From Clostridiaceae bacterium JG1575 (GTDB lineage: Bacteria; Bacillota; Clostridia; Clostridiales; Clostridiaceae): DNA of 51,143 bases. The notes beneath the pieces were generated by a model that was given only the letters and a program-made list of their open reading frames with translations, had not been told where the DNA came from and did not search any database. This document shows positions 34,555-42,811 of this stretch, in pieces. Positions within the stretch are counted from its first letter, which is position 1; every line of letters begins with the position of its first letter. The stretch spans positions 1 to 51,143 of the forward strand of contig LQGW01000057.1 of NCBI GenBank assembly GCA_002838815.1, written 5' to 3'. The translations under genes and the position numbers were made by a program.

Positions 34555-35871
34555 CTAAAGCAAGTCGATTTTATCGCGCTCAGTGACCTGAGCCATCGCG
34601 TTTCTGGTATCCAAAATAGCCGGGGCATAGGTATTAACCGCCTCGTAATCCATCACTTGGTGAGCCGTGGTGATGACGACGAGGTCATAGGCGGCCAAAT
34701 CCGCCATGGCGAGGGATTCCAAGCCTTGATGGGTTTCCTGCTTGAAGCGGTAGCTGGAAATATAGGGGTCGAAGAAGCTCACGTCGCTGCCTTCTTTTTT
34801 GAAAAGCTCAATGACCTTCAGCGCAGGGGATTCCCGATAATCGTCAATGTCATTTTTATAAGCAACGCCTAAAATCAGGACTTTGGAGCCGTTGAGAGGC
34901 TTTTTGTGCCGATTGAGAATGCGCGAGGCCCGTTCCACCACGTACTGAGGCATGTAGTTGTTGATTTCCCCGGAGGTTTCAATGAGCTTTGTGTGGTAGT
35001 CGTATTCCCGGGCTTTCCACGTCAGATAGTAGGGATCCAAGGGAATGCAATGGCCGCCGAGTCCCGGACCCGGGTAAAAGGCTTGGAACCCATAAGGCTT
35101 AGTCTTGGCCGCTTCGATGACCTCCCAAATGGAAATGCCCATCTTATCGCAGATGATTGCCATCTCATTGACCAACCCGATGTTGATGTTGCGGTAGGTA
35201 TTCTCCAGAATTTTCTCCATTTCCGCCACAGCCGGCGAAGAGACTTCTAAAATATCTCCGTTGAGCACTGCGCGGTACATGGCGGCAATCACCTCAGTGG
35301 CGTCCTTGCCCACGCCGCCCACCACCTTTGGGGTGTTGCTGGTATTGAATTCCTTGTTGCCCGGGTCCACCCGCTCAGGGGAGAAGCCTAAATAGAAGTC
35401 TTCGCCGCAGCGAAGGCCTGAGCCCTTCTCCAAAATAGGTCTGAGCAGTTCTTCCGTGGTGCCAGGATACGTGGTGGATTCCAAGACCACGATGCTGCCC
35501 CGCTTGAGGTGTCCGGCAATGGCTTCCGCGGAGCTTTTTACATAGCTGATATCCGGCTGTTGGTGATCGTCCAAAGGCGTCGGCACGCAGATGGCGATGA
35601 AATCCACATCTTTGATGAAGGAGAAGTCCGAGGTGGCCTTGAGCATGCCCCGCTCCACAAGACTTGAAAGATCATCATCCACCACATCGCCGATGTAGTT
35701 GTGCCCCTGGTTCACCAGGTCCACCTTTTCCGTTTGGACGTCAAACCCCACGGTGACAAAGCCCGCCTTGGCCTTTTCCACCGCCAAAGGAAGCCCCACG
35801 TAGCCTAAGCCCACCACGCCCACGGTGAGGGCCCGTTGTTCGATTTTTTCAAGCAGATTCTTTTTGATCAT
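34555..35871 (-). CDS. wbpA: UDP-N-acetylglucosamine 6-dehydrogenase, WbpA-like
   Basis: A 438-residue nucleotide-sugar dehydrogenase making a uronic acid from UDP-GlcNAc by a four-electron NAD oxidation. The Rossmann part reads VGVVGLGYVGLPLA; the middle has EMEKILENTYRNINIGLVNE with the active Lys/Asn region; and the catalytic Cys is in GLGGHCIPLDPYYL. UDP-ManNAc dehydrogenase (WecC) is the alternative substrate class because wecB is nearby, but the adjacent wbpB, D and E genes favour UDP-GlcNAc. It overlaps the GT4 gene by 4 bp. Confidence 0.88.
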   Translation of the reverse strand: MIKKNLLEKIEQRALTVGVVGLGYVGLPLAVEKAKAGFVTVGFDVQTEKVDLVNQGHNYIGDVVDDDLSSLVERGMLKATSDFSFIKDVDFIAICVPTPLDDHQQPDISYVKSSAEAIAGHLKRGSIVVLESTTYPGTTEELLRPILEKGSGLRCGEDFYLGFSPERVDPGNKEFNTSNTPKVVGGVGKDATEVIAAMYRAVLNGDILEVSSPAVAEMEKILENTYRNINIGLVNEMAIICDKMGISIWEVIEAAKTKPYGFQAFYPGPGLGGHCIPLDPYYLTWKAREYDYHTKLIETSGEINNYMPQYVVERASRILNRHKKPLNGSKVLILGVAYKNDIDDYRESPALKVIELFKKEGSDVSFFDPYISSYRFKQETHQGLESLAMADLAAYDLVVITTAHQVMDYEAVNTYAPAILDTRNAMAQVTERDKIDLL

Positions 35872-37121
35872 TTTTCATTCCTTCTTTCCAGTGAAAATAA
35901 GCGGGCAAACTGAGCCGCCAATTTGTCATAATTGTGATGGGTCCGAACAAAGGCCCGGTTGATGCGACGGATTTCTTCACGGCGCTCGGGGGAAATCTCG
36001 CGAGAAGCGCGCACGGCTCGGGCAATCTCTTTGGCATCTCCTCCCCTGGCCCGAAGGCAGGTTCCCACCTCCTCCAAGGGACTGGCCGCAGCATTCCATG
36101 CGTTGATGATGGGGACTCCAGCCAACAGATAATCAAAAATCTTATTGGCGGAGACGCCGTATTCGTAGAGGGGCGAGGGAGCGGCGCCGATGTAGAGCGC
36201 ATCCATCTGGCATAGCGTGGCCACCACATCTTCCTTGGCAATAGGCGCCACAAAGGTGATGTTGGTCAGCCCGAATGCTTGGGCCTGAGCCTCCAAAAGG
36301 GCGCGATCTTTACCGCCGCCAATGAGAACCGCCTGAACACTGGGGTCGTCTTTGAAATAGCTCATGGCCTGGACAAAATCGTCCATGGCATTGGACGTTG
36401 AGAGTCCTCCCGCATAGCCCACGACATAGGCGCCAGAGGCATGGAGCCGACGAATAAGGTCTGAGGCGCCAGCATCGCCGCCCCCAAGGACGCCCCGCTC
36501 CAAGACTTCCTGAGGAAGCCCATTGGGGATGTACACCACGGGGGTCGTGGCAAAGCCCAAGCCTTTGATGTGCGCTGCGGCATTGGGCAACACCGAGACG
36601 ATGGCATCCGCGGCCCGATAGGCGCTTTTCTCCGCAAGGCCCATCCCGACAATGAAGGGATGGTAGGCGGAGTAGCCCCCCAAAAGGCGCGGTGAGAGGG
36701 GCCAAAGGTCGTGGATCTCATGGATCAGCAGCGCCCCCGTTTGACGGGCCACCGCCTGTCCGATGTAGGTATCTAGGGGATAGGTGGAGGAGCAGATCAC
36801 GACATCCGGTCGATATCGGGTCGCTAAGGTTTTCGCCGCCCGACGCCCCTTGGCCGTGAATTCCAGCATGGAAAGCACGCGGTCTTTGCCGTTGCCGCTG
36901 TAGCGGCGGGTTTTCAAAAAAACAAAGGGAACTGCGTCGATGACTTCTTCTTGCAGATCTTCGGCCACCTCCGGGTTCTTTCGCCGAAGATGAGAATAAT
37001 CCGCCGCTAGGATGACGGTGTCGATGCCCATGCGACGCCAGGCCCTGGCGAGGTAGACGGGACGAAATTCCATGCCCATAGAATCGGATCCGGCGTAATG
37101 GTCAATGTAGAGAACTTTCAA
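35868..37121 (-). CDS. Family GT4 glycosyltransferase
   Basis: A 417-residue GT-B enzyme. N-terminal Rossmann part: YIDHYAGSDSMGMEFRPVYLA and later HEIHDLWPLSP. C-terminal half: VVGYAGGLSTSNAMDDFVQA (about 240), a donor-binding GGGKDRALLEAQAQAFG and the EX7E-like IGAAPSPLYEYGVSANKIFDYLLAG that contacts the nucleotide. WbuB-type aminosugar transferases show this layout. It would add the second sugar to the lipid-linked chain; donor and linkage are unknown. It sits 36 bp downstream of the initiating transferase and overlaps the dehydrogenase start. Confidence 0.88.
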   Translation of the reverse strand: MKVLYIDHYAGSDSMGMEFRPVYLARAWRRMGIDTVILAADYSHLRRKNPEVAEDLQEEVIDAVPFVFLKTRRYSGNGKDRVLSMLEFTAKGRRAAKTLATRYRPDVVICSSTYPLDTYIGQAVARQTGALLIHEIHDLWPLSPRLLGGYSAYHPFIVGMGLAEKSAYRAADAIVSVLPNAAAHIKGLGFATTPVVYIPNGLPQEVLERGVLGGGDAGASDLIRRLHASGAYVVGYAGGLSTSNAMDDFVQAMSYFKDDPSVQAVLIGGGKDRALLEAQAQAFGLTNITFVAPIAKEDVVATLCQMDALYIGAAPSPLYEYGVSANKIFDYLLAGVPIINAWNAAASPLEEVGTCLRARGGDAKEIARAVRASREISPERREEIRRINRAFVRTHHNYDKLAAQFARLFSLERRNEK

Positions 37122-37157
37122 ATGTGTTCCCTCCTTTATTGGTGCGGCTTTTTCATC

Positions 37158-37778
37158 CTAGGAACGGTTAAAAAAGACGGCGCGGATGGTTTTTAAGATC
37201 AATTGGGCATCGTAGCGAAAGGAAGCGTTCGCTACATACTCCAAATTGATGGCCAGTTTGGCCGGCATTATTTCCTCGATGTACGTTTTTTCCGGATTCT
37301 GGGCGTGGGCCAGCACTTCATTCTCCCGCCGATAGCGGATGGAGGCAAGGTCCGTCACCCCAGGGCGAATGGATAGGACCTGGCGTTCCTTTTTCGAATA
37401 AAGATCCACGTATTGAGGGACTTCGGGGCGTGGCCCGACAAAGCTCATATCGCCCTTAACGATGTTGATGATCTGAGGGGTTTCATCAAGCTTATAGCGG
37501 CGAAGAAACCGGCCCACTTGCGTCACTCTTGGATCTTCGCCCACGGTGATCTTCAACCCCATTTCCTCGGCGTTGGGCTCCATGGTACGAAATTTATAGA
37601 TTTGAAAGGGCTTCCCGTATCGGCCCACTCGCTTTTGCAAAAAGAAGACCGGGCCTTTCGAGGTTGCTTTAATCACCACAGCGATGGTGAGCAGCACGGG
37701 AGAGAGCGCGATGAGCCCGAGGGTTCCAAAGACAGCATCGAGCAGGTATTTTCCGGGATAGGGTGCCCTGTTTCTCAT
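37158..37778 (-). CDS. Undecaprenyl-phosphate sugar-phosphate transferase (initiating)
   Basis: A 206-residue monotopic phosphoglycosyl transferase of the PglC/WcaJ catalytic type: one N-terminal re-entrant hydrophobic segment (10-32), KRVGRYGKPFQIYKFRTM (about 50-67), RRYKLDETPQIINIVKGDMS with the catalytic Asp-Glu pair, and FVGPRPE. It places the first sugar phosphate on the lipid carrier. Small size without an N-terminal multi-helix domain puts it in the PglC-like group. The preceding genes (dehydratase and aminotransferase) suggest a 4-amino-4,6-dideoxy sugar as donor. Start overlaps the aminotransferase stop by 4 bp. Confidence 0.9.
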   Translation of the reverse strand: MRNRAPYPGKYLLDAVFGTLGLIALSPVLLTIAVVIKATSKGPVFFLQKRVGRYGKPFQIYKFRTMEPNAEEMGLKITVGEDPRVTQVGRFLRRYKLDETPQIINIVKGDMSFVGPRPEVPQYVDLYSKKERQVLSIRPGVTDLASIRYRRENEVLAHAQNPEKTYIEEIMPAKLAINLEYVANASFRYDAQLILKTIRAVFFNRS

Positions 37779-38992
37779 GATCGATTCCTCACCTGCTCAC
37801 AAGTTTTCTTAAAGACCTCCATGACGTACTCGCAGTCCGCATCGCTCAACAGCGTGTGCAGCGGCAAAGTGACTTCATTTTCATAGTGGTGATAGGCCTT
37901 GGGGTACTCCTGAATGTCAAAGCCCATGGCTTGGTAGGCACTCATCATCGGCAAGGGCTTATAGTGTACGTTGGTCGCAACGCCCTCCCGACCCATTTGC
38001 AAAATGACTTCGTTGCGCATCATTGGAGTAAACCCTTCAAGATTCACGATGTAAAGATGGCCGCAAGAGTGCATGCCGTTGCCTTCATGGGCCATGGGCT
38101 TGGCGTAGGGCAGATCCTTTAAGCTGCGGTTGTAGTTGCGGATGATTTCTTTTCTTCGCGCCAAAAGATCCGGATAACGTTTGAGCTGCACGAGGCCGAT
38201 GGCGGCCATGATGTCCGTCATGTTCCCCTTAAACCCTGGATAGACGATGTCGTACTCCCACGATCCGGGGGTCAACTTGGCCAAAGCATCTTTGTTTTGG
38301 CCGTGCAGCGCAAGGAGCATAAATTCTTGGTAGAGGGCCTCCGAATCATACCCCCGATCCCTGGGCCAGGTGATGCATCCCCCTTCAGCGGTGGTGAAAT
38401 TTTTCACCGCATGGAACGAAAAACAAGAGAAGTCCGCATCTTGACCACTCATCACGCCATGATTGGAGGACCCCAGCGAATGGGCCGCATCCGCTAAAAT
38501 CACCAAGCGCCCCAAATGGGCCTGGCGTTCATTGGCGGGCCTAAAGAGGTCTTTTTTCTTTTCAGCCCAAGCCATCAAGGCCGCTGTATCAGCCATGACG
38601 CCCCCCACGTGGACGGGAATGATGGCTTTGGTGCGGGACGTGATGCGCCGAGCGGCATCCTCAGGGTCTATGAGGTTGGAATCGGGCAAGCAGTCCGCCA
38701 GGACGATTTTGGCGCCCACATGGTGGATGACCGATGCAGAGGCCGTATAGGTGTAGGCGCTCGTGATCACTTCATCCCCCGGGCCAACGCCCAAGTAGCG
38801 GAGCACAAACTCCATGGCAATGGTGGCTGAATTTAGGCATACGGTGCCCGCCGTCCCAAGATAGTCACTCAATTCTTTTTCAAGTTTTTTGGTTTTAGGA
38901 CCGGTGGTGATCCAGCCGGACTTTAGAGTATCCACCACTTCATCAATTTCTGCTTGAGTGATGTCTGGAGGCGAAAATGGGATTTTCATCAT
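37775..38992 (-). CDS. DegT-type sugar 4-aminotransferase, PglE-like
   Basis: A 405-residue PLP enzyme. Hallmarks: FSPPDITQAEIDEVVDTLKSGWI at the N terminus, TGPKTKKLEKELSDYL, LNSATIAMEFVLRYLG, ADAAHSLGS and the PLP lysine in FSFHAVKNFTTAEGGC. This N-terminal style is seen in aminotransferases that act on 4-keto-6-deoxy sugar nucleotides. Placed directly after the 4,6-dehydratase, it probably makes UDP-4-amino-4,6-dideoxy-GlcNAc. AAAGGAAC lies upstream of two adjacent ATG codons. It is 13 bp downstream of the dehydratase stop. Confidence 0.88.
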   Translation of the reverse strand: MMKIPFSPPDITQAEIDEVVDTLKSGWITTGPKTKKLEKELSDYLGTAGTVCLNSATIAMEFVLRYLGVGPGDEVITSAYTYTASASVIHHVGAKIVLADCLPDSNLIDPEDAARRITSRTKAIIPVHVGGVMADTAALMAWAEKKKDLFRPANERQAHLGRLVILADAAHSLGSSNHGVMSGQDADFSCFSFHAVKNFTTAEGGCITWPRDRGYDSEALYQEFMLLALHGQNKDALAKLTPGSWEYDIVYPGFKGNMTDIMAAIGLVQLKRYPDLLARRKEIIRNYNRSLKDLPYAKPMAHEGNGMHSCGHLYIVNLEGFTPMMRNEVILQMGREGVATNVHYKPLPMMSAYQAMGFDIQEYPKAYHHYENEVTLPLHTLLSDADCEYVMEVFKKTCEQVRNRS

Positions 38993-39005
38993 GTTGTTCC
39001 TTTCA

Positions 39006-40901
39006 TTATTCCTTGCTGTCGCAGGCTTTTGCTGTCTTATTCGCCTTTTGCAGGTAATCGTAGGTGGGAACGAGTTGGCTCACGATGACCTGAAGCTCAG
39101 GCAGGGAGGGCTTATCACAATATATGACTCGACGCAGCTCGTTGAGTTTGGGTTCCAGAACTTCCCAAGGGGGACTTTTTTGAAGGCCGACGGAGATTTT
39201 CTCATTGATGGTTTTGCTGGTGCCCTCGGAGTCCATGAGGAGCTCTTCAAAGCGCTTTTCTCCCGGGCGAAGGCCAATATCCACAATTTTGATATCTTCT
39301 CCGGGGACCTTGCCCTCAAGCTTGATCATATTTTCTGCAAGATCCCAAATCTTCATGGGCATGCCCATCTGCAGGACGAAGACCTCCCCCCCCTCGGCCA
39401 TGGCCCCAGCGGACATAACAAGCTTGGCCGCCTCAGGGATGCTCATGAAATAGCGGGTCACGTCCCGGCCGGTGACCGTGACGGGGCCGCCGGATTTGAT
39501 TTGCTCTAAGAAAATGGGCACGACGCTGCCGTTGGATCCCAGCACATTGCCAAAGCGCACCGCCACGTACTGCGTATGCGCTGAGATGGAATTGTAGCTT
39601 TGCACAATCATCTCACATAGACGCTTGCTGGCCCCCATCATGTTGGTGGGATTCACGGCCTTATCCGTGGAAATCAGCACAAAGCGACTGACGTTGAAGC
39701 GGTCTGCTGCCTCGACCAAATGCAGGGTTCCAAAGACATTGTTCTTCAACGCCTCCAAGGGCGAATCCTCCATCAGCGGCACATGCTTATGAGCAGCCGC
39801 ATGGAAGACCACATCGGGCCGGTAGCGGTTAAAGAGGTCGTTGACTTTATCGCGGTCGCGGATGGAGCCAATGAGCGTCTCCAGCGCCAGTTCGGGATGG
39901 TTGCGGCGGAGCTCGAGCTGGATCGTGTAGGCGTTGTTTTCGTAGATATCGAAAATAATCAGCTTTTTGGGATGGCAGCGGGCGACCTGTCGGCAAAGCT
40001 CCGAGCCGATGGATCCGCCGCCCCCGGTAATCAGAACGGTTTTGCCCAAAATATATTCATTCATGGATTTTATATCCAATTCCACTTCCGGGCGCCCCAA
40101 CAGATCGTTGATGGTCCAATCCACCATCATGGGCTTCTCATGACCCCACACCTGAAGATCCTTGGCCAAATTCGGCACCGTCTTGATCTTCACCTTCAAA
40201 CGGGACATCTTGTCCAAAATGATTTGGCGCTCGGCGGCGGGCAACGAGGGAATGGCGAAAATGATCTCTTGGACAGAAAACTCCTGGACCAGATCGGGCA
40301 AATCAATGATCTTGCCCACCACAGGGGTCCGCAAGATCATTTTGTTCTTTTTTTCCTCCGAGTCATCCACAAAGCCCTTGATCACATAATTGACCTGAGG
40401 GTTTCGCTGGATCTCCTTTAAAATCATCACTCCGGCATCACCGGCTCCGACGATTAAGGCTTCAACCCGCGGCGACTCCTGATTCACGTTGGACCCCAAC
40501 TCCTTGGTCTGGAAGATCCGGTACAAAATACGGATGCCCTCCGTGAGCAAAAAGACGATGAGGGTGCCAATGATGATGGTGGAGATCGTAATCGCCCTTT
40601 TATAGAAAAGATCATAGAAGATGATGATCAGCGCCGATACAAAATTGGCGAAAAACACGTTGGTATAATCCTTCAAACTGGCGTACACCCACATCTGACG
40701 GTAGATTTTAATCACAAAAAAGGTGATTAGATATATGACGGTAACTCCAGGGATGTACCCTTTGAAATTAGCGAGATCCAAGGCGCTTAAAACAAATTCT
40801 TTTTTCAAAATCAGAGCGAGGAAATATCCTCCCATAATAAAGAAAATGTCAACAAACACTGGCAGCGCTTTGTTTCTTAACGCATCTCGTAGTTTCACCA
40901 T
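39006..40901 (-). CDS. Membrane-bound UDP-sugar 4,6-dehydratase (PglF/WbpM-like)
   Basis: A 631-residue protein. The N-terminal 130 residues hold four membrane helices, followed by a CoA-binding-like Rossmann domain (ALIVGAGDAGVMILKEI) and a C-terminal SDR domain with TGGGGSIGSELCRQ, HAAAHKHVPLMEDSP and STDKAVNPTNMMGASKR, in which Met replaces the usual catalytic Tyr as in other long dehydratases. It would convert UDP-GlcNAc to the 4-keto-6-deoxy sugar. The start at 40901 has AAAGGAATT upstream; a longer frame to 41012 lacks homology. It is the first gene of the 11-gene operon and has a long leader. Confidence 0.92.
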   Translation of the reverse strand: MVKLRDALRNKALPVFVDIFFIMGGYFLALILKKEFVLSALDLANFKGYIPGVTVIYLITFFVIKIYRQMWVYASLKDYTNVFFANFVSALIIIFYDLFYKRAITISTIIIGTLIVFLLTEGIRILYRIFQTKELGSNVNQESPRVEALIVGAGDAGVMILKEIQRNPQVNYVIKGFVDDSEEKKNKMILRTPVVGKIIDLPDLVQEFSVQEIIFAIPSLPAAERQIILDKMSRLKVKIKTVPNLAKDLQVWGHEKPMMVDWTINDLLGRPEVELDIKSMNEYILGKTVLITGGGGSIGSELCRQVARCHPKKLIIFDIYENNAYTIQLELRRNHPELALETLIGSIRDRDKVNDLFNRYRPDVVFHAAAHKHVPLMEDSPLEALKNNVFGTLHLVEAADRFNVSRFVLISTDKAVNPTNMMGASKRLCEMIVQSYNSISAHTQYVAVRFGNVLGSNGSVVPIFLEQIKSGGPVTVTGRDVTRYFMSIPEAAKLVMSAGAMAEGGEVFVLQMGMPMKIWDLAENMIKLEGKVPGEDIKIVDIGLRPGEKRFEELLMDSEGTSKTINEKISVGLQKSPPWEVLEPKLNELRRVIYCDKPSLPELQVIVSQLVPTYDYLQKANKTAKACDSKE

Positions 40902-41284
40902 CTTAAATTCCTTTCGGGCCCCCATGCCCCTGAACCGATCTTCATCGATTGTTGTCCCGAGACTGACACACCATCTCAAGATCATGAAGTTGTCTTGGCC
41001 TATACTGCGCAAATGGCATAAAGAGTTGATCCTTTACGCCACTTCCAAGATTATAAACCCTTGCGTTCGAAAACCCCGGGGATTCATCAGAAATTATATC
41101 CCAAATCCACCCAATGAGAAAAAACAAATTGGTTACAAGGTTCGCTCCCCTTTTGAAAAGCGCAGGATTTGGAGGAAATTCTGTCCCTTCCTCCGCCCCT
41201 TTGGCTCCTCGGTTCCCAATATCCCGCAGGCCAAGGGCTTTTTGCCCCTTTTTTTGTCTTTGTCCCTAGGGGACCTGCTCCCCC

Positions 41285-41293
41285 ATTATACCA
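41285..41293 (-). promoter_or_regulatory. Candidate extended -10 of the polysaccharide operon
   Basis: TGGTATAAT on the minus strand, 384 nt upstream of the first start codon. The -35 is a weak match (ACGGTG). Confidence 0.4.
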
Positions 41294-41508
41294 CAGCCTC
41301 CTGATGGCACCGTTGCCTGCACAAAGGCTCCACAAACCCTCTGGGCGAAAAAGCCTTCCTGGTTTTTTAGGGGGCTCAGGGCTTCGCGCCACAGCCCGCC
41401 GGGAGCCCCAGGAGGGTCTCGCTTGGTTGATTCTACCAGATCCCCCACCCCATGCCCTCCCCACCCCTTGGCCCTTGATTCCTTTTTTTCAGACTGGCCC
41501 TCTTGATG

Positions 41509-41514
41509 TATAAT
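41509..41514 (+). promoter_or_regulatory. Candidate -10 of the plus-strand glycosyltransferase
   Basis: Perfect TATAAT 37 nt upstream of the ATG at 41552; the -35 is unclear. Confidence 0.4.
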
Positions 41515-41551
41515 GAGCAAAGGAATAAATTCCAACGAGGAGAAGACCCCC

Positions 41552-42682
41552 ATGAAAACTGTGACCATGATCTTAACCAATCGCTTTGATCCCGATGTTC
41601 GGGTGTATAAGGAAGCAAGGTATCTCGTGGAATCCGGATATGATGTTGAAATCCTTTGCTGGGACCGCCTCAAGGAGCGCCCCTACGCCGAAGTGATTGA
41701 TGGGATCCGCATCCGCCGATTTTCTCCCCGCGCCGTGTATGGCACCGGGCTCAAGCAGGCGGTCCCTTTTGTGCGTTTTCTTAAAGAAGTGAACGATTAT
41801 TTGAAGCGCCACACCCCGGACATCCTCCACGCTCATGATCTGGATGGGATGCTCGTGGCTTTAGCCTACGCCAAAAGCCATCCGGAGCTCCCCTTAGTTT
41901 TTGACATGCACGAGATGTATGAGGTCCAAGGCAAAAAGCAAAAAATCCGCCCCTTAGTCCACCTCGCCGTGGCTCACTGCCAAAATAAGGCCCACCACAT
42001 TCTCTACGTGCACGATATGCAAAAAGAGGGGATGTCCGAGGCCAACAAAAAGAAGCTGCTTTTTTTACCCAACTACCCCGACGCCTCGAATTTTCAAAGC
42101 GACGAAAAAAACCAAAGTCCCCTGCTACGGATCTCCTACATCGGTTCCGTGCGCCATGCGGTGCAAATGCGCAATCTCTTGGACGCGGCCAAGCCCTTCC
42201 CCGGGGTCTTCATCGCCATTCATGGCTTTGGCACCGCCCACGATGAATTGGCCCGAGATCAAAAAAATTGGCCCAACGCCCTTATCGGCGGCCCCTACCA
42301 TTTTTCGCAAAGCACCGAGCTCTACCAACAGGCCGACCTTATGTACCTCATGTATCCCATGGACACGCTACAGAATCGCCGAGCCCAGCCGGTCAAATTC
42401 TTTGAATCCATCATTACGAGGACGCCGGTGCTGATTCATCCTGAGAGTCAATTGGCCTGCTTCGTGCTGGAAAAAGACATCGGGTACCTCGTCAATGGGG
42501 ACGACCCCGAAGACATCGCTCGCATGTTGCGCCACATTCTTACGCACCCCGAAGAACTCGCGCAAAAGCGCGACAACATGAAAGCCCTTCAGCATGATTT
42601 CACTTGGGAGCGCGTGGTGACGGCCCTGGACGACATTTACCCGCCGTTGCGGCAAAGGCCGGAGCCCACCCCCTTGCGCTAG
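41552..42682 (+). CDS. GT-B glycosyltransferase (GT4-like)
   Basis: A 376-residue enzyme with the two-domain GT-B pattern: MILTNRFDPDVRVYKEARYLVE and PDILHAHDLDGMLVALAYA in the N-terminal half, a linker FLPNYPDASNF, then LRISYIGSVRHAVQM and the donor-site region with QNRRAQPVKFFESIITRTPVL. The start at 41552 follows GAGGAG by 9 nt; an upstream GTG-type extension to 41513 is less likely. It lies alone on the plus strand between two minus-strand polysaccharide units and is ended by the bidirectional terminator at 42698. It probably adds a sugar to the same polymer. Confidence 0.88.
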   Translation: MKTVTMILTNRFDPDVRVYKEARYLVESGYDVEILCWDRLKERPYAEVIDGIRIRRFSPRAVYGTGLKQAVPFVRFLKEVNDYLKRHTPDILHAHDLDGMLVALAYAKSHPELPLVFDMHEMYEVQGKKQKIRPLVHLAVAHCQNKAHHILYVHDMQKEGMSEANKKKLLFLPNYPDASNFQSDEKNQSPLLRISYIGSVRHAVQMRNLLDAAKPFPGVFIAIHGFGTAHDELARDQKNWPNALIGGPYHFSQSTELYQQADLMYLMYPMDTLQNRRAQPVKFFESIITRTPVLIHPESQLACFVLEKDIGYLVNGDDPEDIARMLRHILTHPEELAQKRDNMKALQHDFTWERVVTALDDIYPPLRQRPEPTPLR

Positions 42683-42697
42683 CTTTGTTGTTCTTTT

Positions 42698-42745
42698 AAA
42701 AAAACGTCCGAACCTCGGCCATTGGGCCGCTGTTCGGACGTTTTT
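42698..42745. terminator. Bidirectional terminator between glycosyltransferase and Wzy-like gene
   Basis: AAAAAACGTCCGAAC pairs with GTTCGGACGTTTTT, with an inner GGCC/GGCC stem, and T-runs on both sides. Confidence 0.88.
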
Positions 42746-42811
42746 CTATTATCATAGGGGGCGATTCTCCCAACGGATTTCTTTGGGGTTGTATAGGCCC
42801 ATTGGGCTCCT

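Larger units (their letters stand above)
40902..41551. other. Leader and divergent promoter region
   Basis: About 650 bp without a supportable gene. On the minus strand there are three TATAAT hexamers, at 41285-41290 (with an upstream TGG, extended form), 41093-41098 and 41050-41055, implying leaders of about 150 to 385 nt for the polysaccharide operon. On the plus strand a TATAAT at 41509-41514 fits the glycosyltransferase at 41552. Confidence 0.5.

Noticed and set aside
39720-40421. 233-codon plus-strand frame within the dehydratase
   Set aside because: Antisense to conserved SDR motifs; no start signal or homology.
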